DNA of 64,000 bases from Nitrincola tibetensis (GTDB lineage: Bacteria; Pseudomonadota; Gammaproteobacteria; Pseudomonadales; Balneatricaceae), in the NCBI RefSeq assembly GCF_003284585.1, contig NZ_QKRX01000006.1:172345-236344 (forward strand), given 5' to 3'. The notes beneath the pieces are model-generated. The model saw only the letters and a list, made by a program, of their open reading frames with translations. It was not told the origin of the DNA and searched no databases. Below, in pieces: positions 1-9,056 of this stretch (positions within the stretch are counted from its first letter, which is position 1; the number at the start of each line of letters is the position of its first letter). The position numbers and the translations under genes are program-made.

Positions 1-1
1 A

Positions 2-1051
2 AAACCTGTCGCCTTTAGTGTGGCATCAATTTCAGGAACCTTACTCGCTGTTTGTTCTTGTACTGTGCTCCCCCTTTTTGGTGGCATCTATAAGCGCGGA
101 GCGGGCCTTGGTGCCGCAATTGCTTTTCTCTATTCGGGTCCTGCTATCAATGTGATGGCTGTGGTGGTAACGGCAAAAGTGCTGGGGGCCGAAATAGGCA
201 TCGCGCGAGCTGTTGGTGCCATTGTGTTTGCCTTAGTGATTGGCACGATCATGCATCTTATCTACCGTAAAGAAGAAGCCTTGCGTTCTACATCCAATAA
301 GCGCGGCTTTACAGGCGGGGGCGGTGATAAATCAATGAGCATCGTCGCACTGTTTTTTGCTTTGATGGTGGGTATCTTGGTGTTTGCCAATTGGGCAGCT
401 GCGGACAGCCATGTGTGGATGCAGATCTATGCTTGGAAGTGGTCTATCACTGCATTCTTATCCATCGCTTTGGGTATTTTACTTGTCTTGAAATGGCAGT
501 GGCCAGTGCTACCGCTTTTGTTGGTGGCAGTGTGCGTGACACTATTCGCGATAATGATACCCTCCGTGCCTGAACTGCCCTTCGTCATCGGAATTGGGGG
601 ATTGATGTTGATCTCCTCATTGCGTGAGCAAGATCGAGAGTGGGCGTTACAGAGTTGGGACTTTGCTAAACAGATTATGCCCTTGCTTTTAGCGGGTGTG
701 TTTGTTGCGGGCTTTGCTCTAGGGCGTCCCGGTCATGAGGGCATTATTCCTTCCGAGTGGGTAGCGGCGGCTGTGGGCGATAACTCATTTTTATCGACCA
801 TTCTTGCTTCGGTCCTAGGGGCTTTGATGTACTTCTCTACGCTTACGGAAGTTCCGATTGTTGAAGCTCTGTTGGGGGCTGGCATGGGCAAAGGTCCGGC
901 GCTGGCATTGCTCTTAGCCGGGCCTGCTTTATCTTTACCTAATATGTTAGTGATTAGGACGATATTGGGCACCGAAAAAACGCTGGTTTACTGTGCGTTG
1001 GTGGTTGTAATGGCAACTATTACTGGGTTTATCTACGGTAATTGGTGGTAG
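2..1051 (+). CDS. ArsP/SO_0444-type permease, 5' end outside window
   Basis: Polytopic inner-membrane permease of the PF03773 (ArsP/UPF0718) family, whose members export metal(loid)s or organoarsenicals. The reading frame is open to the first base of the window, so the GTG at 20 is not the real start and the N-terminus is missing. The first visible residues contain the family's cysteine motif (ACSCTVLP-like, here VCSCTVLP) and the segment FLYSGPAINV. Many hydrophobic segments follow, and a second half resembles the first (LAGPALSLPNM), as in the two-lobed family. The next genes encode a thioredoxin-like protein and SigZ, a recurrent context for this permease. Substrate not determinable here: arsenic, copper or zinc are all possible. 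Confidence 0.8.
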   Translation, partial: KPVAFSVASISGTLLAVCSCTVLPLFGGIYKRGAGLGAAIAFLYSGPAINVMAVVVTAKVLGAEIGIARAVGAIVFALVIGTIMHLIYRKEEALRSTSNKRGFTGGGGDKSMSIVALFFALMVGILVFANWAAADSHVWMQIYAWKWSITAFLSIALGILLVLKWQWPVLPLLLVAVCVTLFAIMIPSVPELPFVIGIGGLMLISSLREQDREWALQSWDFAKQIMPLLLAGVFVAGFALGRPGHEGIIPSEWVAAAVGDNSFLSTILASVLGALMYFSTLTEVPIVEALLGAGMGKGPALALLLAGPALSLPNMLVIRTILGTEKTLVYCALVVVMATITGFIYGNWW

Positions 1052-1090
1052 CGTTTATTGATTAAATAGCATATCAATGAGGAAATAAAA

Positions 1091-1321
1091 ATGAAATTTA
1101 CTATCTATGGCAGTGGCTGTGCAAAATGTAAGCAACTGACTGAAAATGCTGAACTCGCTGCAAATAGTAAAGGCATAGTGTACGAGTTGGTTAAAGTGAC
1201 AGACACCAATGCGATTATTGACGCAGGCATTATGAGAACGCCAGCGTTGGCAATTGACGATGAAATCGTGATTGAAGGAAAGGTTGCGAGCACCGAGGAG
1301 GTCTCCAACTTTTTGGGCTAG
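1091..1321 (+). CDS. Small thioredoxin-like protein (CxxC)
   Basis: A 76-residue thioredoxin-fold protein of the redox-active-disulfide/MTH895 type. The CAKC motif lies at residues 11-14 after a beta strand (KFTIYGSG), and the cis-proline segment MRTPALAID follows near residue 50. There is no signal peptide, so it is cytoplasmic. GAGGAAAT precedes the ATG at good spacing. It sits 39 bp after the permease and 5 bp before sigZ, so the three are probably co-transcribed. Likely role: delivering reducing equivalents or metal(loid) to the permease; this is inferred from context only. Confidence 0.8.
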   Translation: MKFTIYGSGCAKCKQLTENAELAANSKGIVYELVKVTDTNAIIDAGIMRTPALAIDDEIVIEGKVASTEEVSNFLG

Positions 1322-1326
1322 CAAGT

Positions 1327-1866
1327 ATGAATGATCGGAATTTTGAGTGTGTATTACGTGCCTGGCAACTCTATGAAAAAGAGTTGCGGGCATTTCTATG
1401 TCAACAGTTACAGCATTTAGATGAGGCTGACGACTGTCTTCAAGATGTTTTTGTCAAATCAATGCTGCAAGGAGAAGGGTTTTGTGCAATTGAAAACCCC
1501 AAAGCTTGGCTATTTCGAGTCGCAAAAAATGTTTTGATTGACCGCCATCGTCGCTTGAAACACTGGGTTGATCTAGATCTAGAGCACCCGCAACCCGAAG
1601 CTGAGCTAGCCTCTATCGATGAGTTGGATAGCTGTTTACGACGAAATGTTCGTGAATTAAGGCCGTCCGATCGAGAAATATTAGAAGCCTGTGACCTCAA
1701 AGGAGTGGCGCAAGCAGACTATGCACAGGAAAAAGGTCTGACCTTACCTGCAACCAAAGCGCGTTTACGTCGGGCACGTCAACGTTTACGCCTAGCTCTG
1801 ATCAATAACTGTCAGGTACGCTTCGATGAAGGTGGCAATGTCTGTTGTCATGTACCTCGTTTGTGA
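1327..1866 (+). CDS. sigZ: RNA polymerase ECF sigma factor SigZ
   Basis: Group IV (ECF) sigma factor of 179 residues. Region 2 spans about residues 10-80 (DEADDCLQDVFVK, then PKAWLFRVAKNVLIDRHRR) and region 4 about 105-160 (LRPSDREILEACDLKG, then TKARLRRARQRLR). The C-terminal tail CQVRFDEGGNVCCH is typical of SigZ, whose paired cysteines could bind metal. It starts 5 bp after the thioredoxin gene. No anti-sigma gene is visible next to it. Its targets are probably the permease operon itself, by inference. Confidence 0.88.
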   Translation: MNDRNFECVLRAWQLYEKELRAFLCQQLQHLDEADDCLQDVFVKSMLQGEGFCAIENPKAWLFRVAKNVLIDRHRRLKHWVDLDLEHPQPEAELASIDELDSCLRRNVRELRPSDREILEACDLKGVAQADYAQEKGLTLPATKARLRRARQRLRLALINNCQVRFDEGGNVCCHVPRL

Positions 1867-1929
1867 GTGGGTTACAGCCATTTTACGGTTTCAAATGAAA
1901 ACTCTCGGACGAATTGAAAAGGACCTGTT

Positions 1930-2094
1930 ATGTTCGATAGTATTCACTGGCACACAATGCAGGGACTTGAAGCAGCGATGGACGGATGTCAAATAGGTGA
2001 TCAGGTGAGCGTAACGCCGGCTCCAGATCAGGCGTTTGGTGAACACCGAGAAGAATTGGTTTTTGAAGCTGTGCGAGATAACTTGCTCTGCTAG
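1930..2094 (+). pseudogene. SlyD/FKBP-type peptidyl-prolyl isomerase remnant
   Basis: A 54-codon frame encodes GLEAAMDGCQIGDQVSVTP and EQ-type residues followed by AFGEHREELVFEAV. This is the central FKBP/IF-domain segment of SlyD-like isomerases. The N-terminal strand with the usual YLHG motif and everything after the EELV segment are missing, so it is a fragment of a roughly 150-190 residue protein. SlyD-like genes often neighbour sigZ and metal permeases, so this is probably decay of an original operon member. Confidence 0.7.
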
Positions 2095-2131
2095 GTTAGG
2101 TTGCATGTTTTTCATAGGTTCAACCTAACCT
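2093..2131. repeat. 11-bp perfect inverted repeat
   Basis: AGGTTAGGTTG at 2093-2103 is repeated exactly inverted at 2121-2131, separated by 17 nt. It has no T-run on either side, so it is a poor intrinsic terminator. It lies about 70 bp upstream of the arsR promoter and overlaps the stop codon of the slyD remnant. It may be an operator or a structural leftover. Confidence 0.55.
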
Positions 2132-2166
2132 AAAAAATTGATGCTTGAATTGTCTTAACCAGAGGC

Positions 2167-2195
2167 TTGACTTCATTTCTTTATTTCCATAATCT
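2167..2195 (+). promoter_or_regulatory. Sigma-70 promoter of the arsR-acr3-arsA-arsH operon
   Basis: TTGACT at 2167-2172 and TAATCT at 2190-2195 are separated by exactly 17 nt, a near-consensus sigma-70 promoter. The expected start of transcription is around 2202-2203, at the ATG of arsR. This makes a leaderless mRNA likely. Confidence 0.75.
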
Positions 2196-2214
2196 TGGAA
2201 CTATGGAAATAAAG
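2179..2214. promoter_or_regulatory. ArsR operator dyad over -10 and start codon
   Basis: A perfect 13-bp inverted repeat, CTTTATTTCCATA (2179-2191) and its complement (2202-2214), with a 10-nt spacer. It covers the -10 box, the predicted transcription start and the arsR start codon. This is where an autorepressor of the ArsR/SmtB family would be expected to bind. Confidence 0.7.
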
Positions 2215-2553
2215 AATGCAATTGAGAGTTTTGCTGCGCTTTCGCAGGAAACTCGCCTTAAAACCTTTCGATTGCTGGTTCAACACGAACCAGACGGACT
2301 GCCTGCGGGCGAGATTGCTCGGCAGTTAAACGTGCCACACAATACCTTATCTGCGCATCTTTCAGTGCTTTCACAAGCGGGATTAGTGATTTCTCAGCGC
2401 CAGAGTCGCTCGATTATATATCGGGTCAATTTAAGTCATATGCGCGAGACCATCGAGTTTTTGGCACGTGACTGCTGTGGAGGGCATCCAGATATATGTG
2501 AACCCTTGGCTCCAATTTCGCGTGGCAGCCGCTGCGAGCCTAACGAGTACTAA
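2203..2553 (+). CDS. arsR: ArsR/SmtB-family arsenic repressor (first copy)
   Basis: A 116-residue winged-helix metalloregulator. The recognition part runs from the SQETRLKTFRLL helix through GEIARQLNVPHNTLSAHLSVLSQAG to the wing (RQSRSIIYRVN). It lacks the classical ELCVC metal site. Instead CC and C residues lie in the C-terminal tail (RDCCGGHPDIC), a layout of the C-terminal-cysteine ArsR type. I chose the ATG at 2203 because an in-frame TTG at 2167 is part of the -35 box. It is first in an operon with acr3, arsA and arsH, which it presumably represses until arsenite or antimonite binds. Confidence 0.88.
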   Translation: MEIKNAIESFAALSQETRLKTFRLLVQHEPDGLPAGEIARQLNVPHNTLSAHLSVLSQAGLVISQRQSRSIIYRVNLSHMRETIEFLARDCCGGHPDICEPLAPISRGSRCEPNEY

Positions 2554-2604
2554 TTAAATTCATACTATGATGTATCAAGTATTGAGTCGTAAAGGAAAAG
2601 CAAT

Positions 2605-3693
2605 ATGAATGCTCGCGCGAAAGCAAAAGCTCCAAGTACAGTAGAGGGAATGGGGCTATTCGAGCGTTTTCTTACGCTTTGGGTGGCATTGGCAATTGTT
2701 GCAGGTATATTGCTCGGGCAATTTGCGCCAGCGATTCCCGAAACACTTTCACGCTTCGAATACGCCCAGGTCTCCATTCCGGTAGCGATATTGATCTGGG
2801 CAATGATTTTCCCGATGATGCTGCAGATTGATTTCAGCTCAATCGTCGGCGTCGGTCGCCAACCGAAGGGATTGATTGTCACCACAACAGTCAATTGGTT
2901 GATCAAACCCTTTACCATGTTTGCGATTGCTTGGTTTTTTCTGATGGTGGTATTTAAACCACTTATTCCTGAAGATATGGCACGTGAATATCTAGCGGGA
3001 GCAATCCTTTTAGGTGCAGCACCTTGTACGGCGATGGTGTTTGTCTGGAGTTATCTGACCCGTGGAGATGCGGCGTATACTCTGGTGCAAGTCGCTATCA
3101 ATGACCTGATCATGCTCTTCGCTTTTGCGCCGATCGTTGTTTTTCTACTGGGTGTATCAAACATTCAAGTGCCTTGGGATACCGTGATCTTGTCTGTCGT
3201 TCTCTATATCGTGATCCCATTAGGAGCTGGCTATCTGACGCGTCGGTGGATAATTCAACGACAGGGGATTGAATGGTTTACTCAGGTCTTTATGAAGCGC
3301 CTAGCCCCTGTGACTCCAATAGGCTTAATCATTACGCTAGTACTGCTGTTTGCGTTCCAAGGTGATGTGATTATTGCGAATCCGTTGCATATCGTATTGA
3401 TTGCTATCCCGCTAATTATCCAAACATTTCTTATTTTTTTTATCGCCTATGGTTGGTGTAAAGCATGGCGTGTCCCCCATAACGTAGCAGCTCCTGCGGG
3501 TATGATTGGTGCGAGTAACTTCTTCGAGTTAGCGGTCGCGGTCGCCATTGCCTTGTTTGGCCTCCAATCTGGTGCGGCTTTAGCGACAGTCGTAGGCGTA
3601 TTGGTAGAAGTTCCGCTGATGTTGGCATTGGTTCGAATAGCCAATAAGACTCGTCATCATTTTCCTGTAGAGGGGAGTGAGCAGAATGTTTGA
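2605..3693 (+). CDS. acr3: Arsenite efflux permease Acr3 (first copy)
   Basis: A 362-residue inner-membrane arsenite carrier of the BART superfamily with about ten membrane segments. The diagnostic Acr3 segment GAILLGAAPCTAMVFVWSYL carries the conserved cysteine near residue 140, and GASNFFELAVA lies near residue 300. AAAGGAAAAG precedes the ATG. Its last 8 nt overlap arsA, which suggests translational coupling and that ArsA energises this pump. It is about 75 percent similar by eye to the second Acr3 at 9057-10121. Confidence 0.95.
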   Translation: MNARAKAKAPSTVEGMGLFERFLTLWVALAIVAGILLGQFAPAIPETLSRFEYAQVSIPVAILIWAMIFPMMLQIDFSSIVGVGRQPKGLIVTTTVNWLIKPFTMFAIAWFFLMVVFKPLIPEDMAREYLAGAILLGAAPCTAMVFVWSYLTRGDAAYTLVQVAINDLIMLFAFAPIVVFLLGVSNIQVPWDTVILSVVLYIVIPLGAGYLTRRWIIQRQGIEWFTQVFMKRLAPVTPIGLIITLVLLFAFQGDVIIANPLHIVLIAIPLIIQTFLIFFIAYGWCKAWRVPHNVAAPAGMIGASNFFELAVAVAIALFGLQSGAALATVVGVLVEVPLMLALVRIANKTRHHFPVEGSEQNV

Positions 3694-5428
3694 AAATTTA
3701 CCTAAGTTTGTATTTTTTACAGGTAAAGGGGGAGTGGGAAAGACCTCTTTAGCCTGCGCTACCGCTGTTGATCTGGTGGACGCAGGGTGTCGTGTGTTGT
3801 TGGTTAGTACGGATCCAGCTTCAAATGTGGGGCAAGTATTTGATACGGATATAGGTAATCATATTACACCAATCGTTAAAGTGCCGGGGCTAGAAGCGCT
3901 TGAAATTGATCCTGAAGCCGCAGCAGAAGACTACCGCGAGCGTATTATTGGCCCGATCCGCGCTAATCTCCTTGGAAACGCCCTCAACAGCATTAAAGAG
4001 CAGTTATCGGGTGCTTGTACAACCGAGATTGCAGCCTTTGATGAATTCACGGCTTTGCTGACTGAGCAGGCACTTACCGCACGGTATGACCACATAGTGT
4101 TTGATACAGCCCCTACAGGCCATACTATTCGTTTACTCAAACTTCCGGGGGCTTGGAGTGGTTTTTTGGAAACTGGTGGTGATGCATCATGTCTTGGGCC
4201 TTTGGCTGGGTTGGAAAAACAGCGTGAGCGTTATGCCGCAGCGGTGAATAGTCTGTCGAATTCTGATTTGACACGTATGATTCTTGTTGCGAGACCCCGT
4301 ACCAGTTCGCTTTCTGAGGCCGCGAGAACCTATAAAGAATTGGCTGCTATTGGAGTTGGTAATCAGCAACTGGCAATCAATGGACTGATGCCTGACGACG
4401 CGCTGGACGATGCGCTGGCGCTAAGTATGATTAATCGTGAACGCAGTGCGATAGCAGCAATGGACGCTGACCTTGCCAGTCTGGTTCAAAGTCATTTTTA
4501 TCTGCGTCCTGAAAATTTAGTGGGTGTGGATGCCCTGCGTCGAATGAATCAGCCGGTCAACAAAATACAGGCTGAACCAAACCATCACGGCATGACTGAT
4601 TTACCTTCTTTATCCCAGTTGATTAATGGCATTGAGGATGCAGGTAAAGGCCTGATTATGACCATGGGCAAAGGTGGTGTTGGCAAAACCACTATTGCAG
4701 CTGCGGTTGCGGTAGAGCTTGCTGCACGTGGTCACGAGGTCTTGCTCACCACCACGGATCCAGCAGCACATTTGCACGAGACCCTAGCAGGTGATGTGTC
4801 CCGTCTCACGGTCAGTCGTATTGATCCTGAAGTTGAGACGCAGAGGTACCGTGATCACATTATGCAGACGCGCGGAGCCAGTCTCGATGCTCAGGGCCGT
4901 GCCATGCTGGAAGAGGATCTACGTTCACCCTGCACAGAGGAAATTGCCGTATTTCAGGCTTTTTCTAGGGTGATACGAGAAGCCAGTCGTAAATTTGTGG
5001 TGATGGACACAGCACCAACGGGGCATACATTATTGTTGCTAGATGCCACGGGTTCGTACCATCGAGACATTATGCGTCATGCAAGTGATACCACTGCCCG
5101 CATGATCACGCCCATGATGCGCTTGCAGGATCCCAAGCAAACCAAAATACTGATTGTGACTTTGCCAGAAACTACACCTGTGTTAGAGGCCGCACGCTTA
5201 CAGGAAGATTTGCTGCGGGCAGAGATTGCACCGTATGCCTGGGTGGTCAATGCGAGTCTTGCGGCTACCGATAGTGCCCACCCCTTGTTGGTTGCTCGTG
5301 CCAAAACGGAAATCGCGGAAATTGAGCGTGTTCAAAAGAGCCTTAGCCTTCGTTATGCCGTCGTGCCTATGCAAGCCGATGACCCTGTCGGTGCCGGCCG
5401 ATTGCATTGTCTTTTGAAGGTTCGTTGA
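3686..5428 (+). CDS. arsA: Arsenical pump-driving ATPase ArsA
   Basis: A cytoplasmic ATPase of 580 residues with two homologous halves. P-loops GKGGVGKTS (about 13-21) and GKGGVGKTT (about 328-336) are each followed by a DTAPTGHT signature. Cysteines at about 111, 169 and 416 match the three As/Sb-binding cysteines of E. coli ArsA. The ATG at 3686 is preceded by AGGGGAG at 8 nt. An in-frame GTG at 3677 lies inside that ribosome site and is rejected. No arsD metallochaperone gene is present in this operon, although ArsA is usually paired with one. Confidence 0.95.
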   Translation: MFENLPKFVFFTGKGGVGKTSLACATAVDLVDAGCRVLLVSTDPASNVGQVFDTDIGNHITPIVKVPGLEALEIDPEAAAEDYRERIIGPIRANLLGNALNSIKEQLSGACTTEIAAFDEFTALLTEQALTARYDHIVFDTAPTGHTIRLLKLPGAWSGFLETGGDASCLGPLAGLEKQRERYAAAVNSLSNSDLTRMILVARPRTSSLSEAARTYKELAAIGVGNQQLAINGLMPDDALDDALALSMINRERSAIAAMDADLASLVQSHFYLRPENLVGVDALRRMNQPVNKIQAEPNHHGMTDLPSLSQLINGIEDAGKGLIMTMGKGGVGKTTIAAAVAVELAARGHEVLLTTTDPAAHLHETLAGDVSRLTVSRIDPEVETQRYRDHIMQTRGASLDAQGRAMLEEDLRSPCTEEIAVFQAFSRVIREASRKFVVMDTAPTGHTLLLLDATGSYHRDIMRHASDTTARMITPMMRLQDPKQTKILIVTLPETTPVLEAARLQEDLLRAEIAPYAWVVNASLAATDSAHPLLVARAKTEIAEIERVQKSLSLRYAVVPMQADDPVGAGRLHCLLKVR

Positions 5429-5500
5429 CGGAGCTTCTTTAACGCATGTTAAGCTCAACACCGTTAGAAACTAATTTGATTTTAAAAAAGAACAAGCCCT

Positions 5501-6217
5501 ATGAACGATATAAAGGATCTACCGAATCTCGATTCAAGTTGCCTACAGCATCCTGATTTAAGCCAGATGTGCCGAAACAATGTCGACCATCGTCCTCGTA
5601 TTTTATTGCTCTACGGATCACTTCGGCAGCGCTCTTTTAGTCGCTTAGTGACAGAAGAAGCGGCTAGACTATTAGAGCTAATGGGAGCTGAGACAAAAAT
5701 CTTCAACCCCAGTGGATTGCCCTTGCCAGACGATACTGATGATCAGCATCCAAAAGTTCAAGAGTTGCGAGAGCTTGTGCGATGGTGTGAGGGTATGGTG
5801 TGGTGTTCTCCCGAGCGTCATGGGGCAATGACATCGATCATGAAGGCTCAAATTGATTGGATTCCGTTAAGCATTGGTGCAGTTCGTCCTACTCAAGGAA
5901 AAACCCTAGCGGTAATGCAGGTTTGTGGTGGCTCTCAAAGCTTTAATACGGTTAATCAAATGCGGATTTTGGGGCGGTGGATGCGGATGATCACAATTCC
6001 TAATCAATCGTCAGTTGCGAAGGCATTTCTTGAGTTCGATGAGCAGGATCGCATGAAACCATCGGCTTACTACAACCGAGTTGTTGATGTGATGGAAGAG
6101 TTAATAAAGTTCACTTTGCTAACACGTCAGTGCAGTGATTACTTAACGGATCGTTACTCTGAACGGGTTGAGTCGGCGGAACAGTTATCAGCCCGAGTGA
6201 ATCAACGAGCTATTTGA
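5501..6217 (+). CDS. arsH: NADPH-dependent FMN reductase ArsH
   Basis: A 238-residue flavodoxin-fold protein with the FMN-binding [10 protein letters not shown] near residue 40 and the [18 protein letters not shown] segment typical of ArsH. ArsH oxidises trivalent methyl- and aromatic arsenicals to less toxic pentavalent forms. It lies 72 bp after arsA and probably closes the first ars operon. Confidence 0.92.
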   Translation: MNDIKDLPNLDSSCLQHPDLSQMCRNNVDHRPRILLLYGSLRQRSFSRLVTEEAARLLELMGAETKIFNPSGLPLPDDTDDQHPKVQELRELVRWCEGMVWCSPERHGAMTSIMKAQIDWIPLSIGAVRPTQGKTLAVMQVCGGSQSFNTVNQMRILGRWMRMITIPNQSSVAKAFLEFDEQDRMKPSAYYNRVVDVMEELIKFTLLTRQCSDYLTDRYSERVESAEQLSARVNQRAI

Positions 6218-6255
6218 ACAAGACAAGCGATACGAAATGAAGTTGTAACAATAAA

Positions 6256-6286
6256 GGCTTTTCATATTGTTAACATCCGAAAAGCC
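6256..6286. promoter_or_regulatory. Inverted repeat before the GAPDH-arsJ operon
   Basis: GGCTTTTC at 6256-6263 and GAAAAGCC at 6279-6286 form a perfect 8-bp dyad with a 15-nt loop that contains GTTAAC. No T-run follows, so it is less likely a terminator. Its place 40 bp upstream of the GAPDH start fits an operator for one of the two ArsR proteins. Confidence 0.4.
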
Positions 6287-6325
6287 GATACCTAATTTTA
6301 AGTTTCTAAACTGGAGGAATCACGT

Positions 6326-7339
6326 ATGGCGATTAAGGTCGGTATCAATGGCTTCGGCCGTATGGGGCGTTTAGCACTCAGAGCGGCGTGGAATTGGCCT
6401 GAGTTTGAGTTCGTTCGTATCAATGACCCTGCTGCGGGTGCTGAGAGCTTGGCGCATTTGCTTAACTTTGACTCAGTGCATGGGCGCTGGTTACATGAAG
6501 CCAAGGCTGAAGGCGATCAGATTCTTATCGATGGCAAGTCCATTCAGGTGAGCAGTGAAAAGGAGATTGCCGCTACCGATTGGTCTGATTGCGACCTAGT
6601 CTTTGAATGCTCAGGCAAGATGAAAAGCCAAAGCGTCTTGCAAGCCTACCTAGATCAAGGCGTTAAGCGTGTCGTGGTGTCTGCACCCATTAAGGAAAAG
6701 GGTGTATTGAACGTGGTGATGGGGGTGAACGATCACCTGTATAACCCAGCAGAGCATCGTATCGTCACCGCTGCTTCTTGCACCACGAACTGCTTGGCAC
6801 CGGTGGTCAAAGTCATTAAAGAGAAACTCGGCATCAAGCATGCGAGCATGACCACCATTCATGATTTAACCAACACTCAGACCATCCTAGACGCACCCCA
6901 CAAGGATCTGCGTCGTGCGCGCGCCTGTGGCTCCAGCTTAATTCCAACCACGACTGGATCGGCGAAAGCGATTATCGAGATTTTTCCTGAACTGGCGGGT
7001 CGTATCAACGGTCATGCGGTGCGTGTACCGCTGGCCAATGCCTCTTTAACCGATTGTGTATTCGAGGTTGAAACACCGACCAGTGCGGAACAGGTCAATG
7101 CGTTTTTAAAAGCCGCGTCTGAAAACGAGTTGGCGGGCATTCTGGGCTATGAAGAGCGCCCATTGGTCTCTGTGGATTATCGTGGAGACTCTCGTTCCAG
7201 CATCATCGATGCGTTATCAACGATGGTGGTGAATGAAACGCACGTCAAAATCTATGCGTGGTACGACAATGAGTGGGGCTATAGCGTCAGAATGGTCGAG
7301 CTTGGTCGTAAAGTTGGCTTATTAGATCTAGGACAATAA
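6326..7339 (+). CDS. ArsJ-associated glyceraldehyde-3-phosphate dehydrogenase
   Basis: A 337-residue GAPDH with the Rossmann motif [10 protein letters not shown] at the N-terminus and the catalytic SCTTNCLAP near residue 152. In arsJ operons this enzyme uses arsenate in place of phosphate to make 1-arseno-3-phosphoglycerate, which ArsJ exports. It lies 2 bp upstream of arsJ, which supports that role over glycolysis. GGAGGAAT precedes the ATG. Confidence 0.93.
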   Translation: MAIKVGINGFGRMGRLALRAAWNWPEFEFVRINDPAAGAESLAHLLNFDSVHGRWLHEAKAEGDQILIDGKSIQVSSEKEIAATDWSDCDLVFECSGKMKSQSVLQAYLDQGVKRVVVSAPIKEKGVLNVVMGVNDHLYNPAEHRIVTAASCTTNCLAPVVKVIKEKLGIKHASMTTIHDLTNTQTILDAPHKDLRRARACGSSLIPTTTGSAKAIIEIFPELAGRINGHAVRVPLANASLTDCVFEVETPTSAEQVNAFLKAASENELAGILGYEERPLVSVDYRGDSRSSIIDALSTMVVNETHVKIYAWYDNEWGYSVRMVELGRKVGLLDLGQ

Positions 7340-7341
7340 CC

Positions 7342-8571
7342 ATGTTAGCAGGGCTTTCGCGTGAGGTGCGGCAATATCTGATTGTCACAGGAAATTATTG
7401 GGCATTTACCCTGACAGATGGCGCACTGCGCATGTTGGTGGTGCTCTATTTTAACCAGTTAGGCTATAGCCCCTTACAGATTGCCCTGTTGTTTATTTTT
7501 TACGAGATTTTTGGCGTGGTGACCAACCTTGTGGGAGGTTGGCTCGGTGCGCGTTTAGGTTTAAACCGCATTATGAATGTGGGGTTGATTCTGCAGGTCG
7601 GCGCGCTATTGATGCTGACACTGCCTGCAGAATACTTAACCGTGGCTTGGGTCATGCTGGCGCAGGCCTTGTCGGGGATTGCCAAAGATTTAAACAAAAT
7701 GAGTGCCAAGAGTTCGATTAAACTCTTGGTTCCTGACAATGCTCAGGGCAAGCTCTACCAATGGGTGGCGTTGCTAACCGGTTCAAAAAATGCGTTGAAG
7801 GGCATCGGTTTTTTCTTAGGGGCCATGCTGTTAACACTTCTGGGCTTTACGGGAGCGGTTGCTGTGATGGCGGCAATGTTAGGGTGTGTTTGGATCTTTT
7901 CCATCCTGACCTTGCGCGATGATTTAGGCCGTATGAAAAATAAGCCTAAGTTTACCGATATCTTCTCGAAAAGCCGTGCCATCAACTATCTGTCAGCTGC
8001 GCGTTGCTTTTTGTTCGCTTCCCGGGATGTTTGGTTTGTCATCGCCTTACCTGTTTTTTTGAAAGACGGCTTGGGTTGGAGTTTCTGGCAAGTGGGCTTT
8101 TTCATGGCCAGTTGGGTGATTGGTTACGGCATTGTGCAATGTTTAGCACCGTATTTTACCGGCAAACGCTCGGGGCGAATTCCGGGACGCGGGGCCGTGG
8201 TTGCTTGGGGCAGTGCTTTGGCAGGTTTACCCTTGATAATGGCCGTCGGCTTATCACTTAACTGGGATGCGCAAACCCTATTAATCTCAGGTTTAATGGC
8301 ATTTGGTGTGGTGTTTGCTGTGAATTCATCTCTGCACAGTTATTTAATTGTTAGCTATGCCCGCGGTGATGGTGTTTCGCTAGATGTTGGTTTTTACTAC
8401 ATGGCCAATGCCATGGGACGTTTACTCGGCACCGTTTTGTCAGGATGGCTCTACATGGCCTATGGCTTGCAAATGTGCTTGAGTGTTTCGGCGGTCATGG
8501 TAGGGTTAGCGGTATTGATTTCATTGGCCTTGCCGCAGGGGCGTACACTGGCTGTAGTAGAGGAAAAGTAG
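7342..8571 (+). CDS. arsJ: Organoarsenical MFS efflux permease ArsJ
   Basis: A 409-residue major facilitator protein with about 11-12 membrane segments. It has the ArsJ-type N-terminus (LIVTGNYWAFTLTDGALRM) and the internal segment LSGIAKDLNKMSAKSS. It exports 1-arseno-3-phosphoglycerate made by the upstream GAPDH and so confers arsenate resistance. It is tightly coupled: 2 bp after gapdh and 1 bp before the next arsR. Confidence 0.93.
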   Translation: MLAGLSREVRQYLIVTGNYWAFTLTDGALRMLVVLYFNQLGYSPLQIALLFIFYEIFGVVTNLVGGWLGARLGLNRIMNVGLILQVGALLMLTLPAEYLTVAWVMLAQALSGIAKDLNKMSAKSSIKLLVPDNAQGKLYQWVALLTGSKNALKGIGFFLGAMLLTLLGFTGAVAVMAAMLGCVWIFSILTLRDDLGRMKNKPKFTDIFSKSRAINYLSAARCFLFASRDVWFVIALPVFLKDGLGWSFWQVGFFMASWVIGYGIVQCLAPYFTGKRSGRIPGRGAVVAWGSALAGLPLIMAVGLSLNWDAQTLLISGLMAFGVVFAVNSSLHSYLIVSYARGDGVSLDVGFYYMANAMGRLLGTVLSGWLYMAYGLQMCLSVSAVMVGLAVLISLALPQGRTLAVVEEK

Positions 8572-8572
8572 A

Positions 8573-8989
8573 GTGATAGGCGTTGAAAAAACAAGGAATC
8601 AAGCAAGTTACGAAGAGCAACGGCTGAACCTTACCGAAGGGGCAGGGGATGCCCTAATGTTCTATAAGAATCTAGCGGAAGAAAACCGTTTACTAAGTCT
8701 GCTGTTGTTGAAGCAAGAAGGTGAGCTATGTGTGTGTGAGATTATGGAGGCGCTCAATCAATCGCAGCCCAAAATCTCTCGTCATTTGGCGCAATTACGC
8801 CGATCAGGGCTGCTAGTGGATCGACGCCAAGGGCAGTGGGTTTTGTATCGGCTTAATCCTGATATGCACAATTGGATGCAGGATGTTTTAGAACGGACGC
8901 TCATCGAAAACCCTCATCTATTGGAAGAGCCCAGCCGACGTTTAAGCGATATGTCGACTCGGCCAATCTTTTGCTCCACGTCAGCCTGA
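8573..8989 (+). CDS. arsR: ArsR-family repressor with ELCVC site (second copy)
   Basis: A winged-helix repressor with the classic arsenite-binding motif ELCVCEIMEAL followed by the recognition helix QSQPKISRHLAQLRRSGLL. It is therefore the E. coli R773 type and differs from the first ArsR. The start is uncertain. A GTG at 8573 would couple it to arsJ and add 28 residues. The ATG at 8657 has AGGGG 8 nt upstream and gives a protein beginning just before the first conserved helix. The tail after residue 110 is variable. Confidence 0.88.
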   Translation: MIGVEKTRNQASYEEQRLNLTEGAGDALMFYKNLAEENRLLSLLLLKQEGELCVCEIMEALNQSQPKISRHLAQLRRSGLLVDRRQGQWVLYRLNPDMHNWMQDVLERTLIENPHLLEEPSRRLSDMSTRPIFCSTSA

Positions 8990-9056
8990 ATAGACCGTCT
9001 TCAGTTGCCGATAAAAGGCTGCTGAAGAGGTGTTTAGGTTTGCGAGGACTTGACGG

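Noticed and set aside
5429..5470. Intrinsic terminator between arsA and arsH
   Set aside because: TTAAC/GTTAA with a bulged GAGC/GCTC extension is weak and has no T-run, so arsH is more likely in the same transcript.
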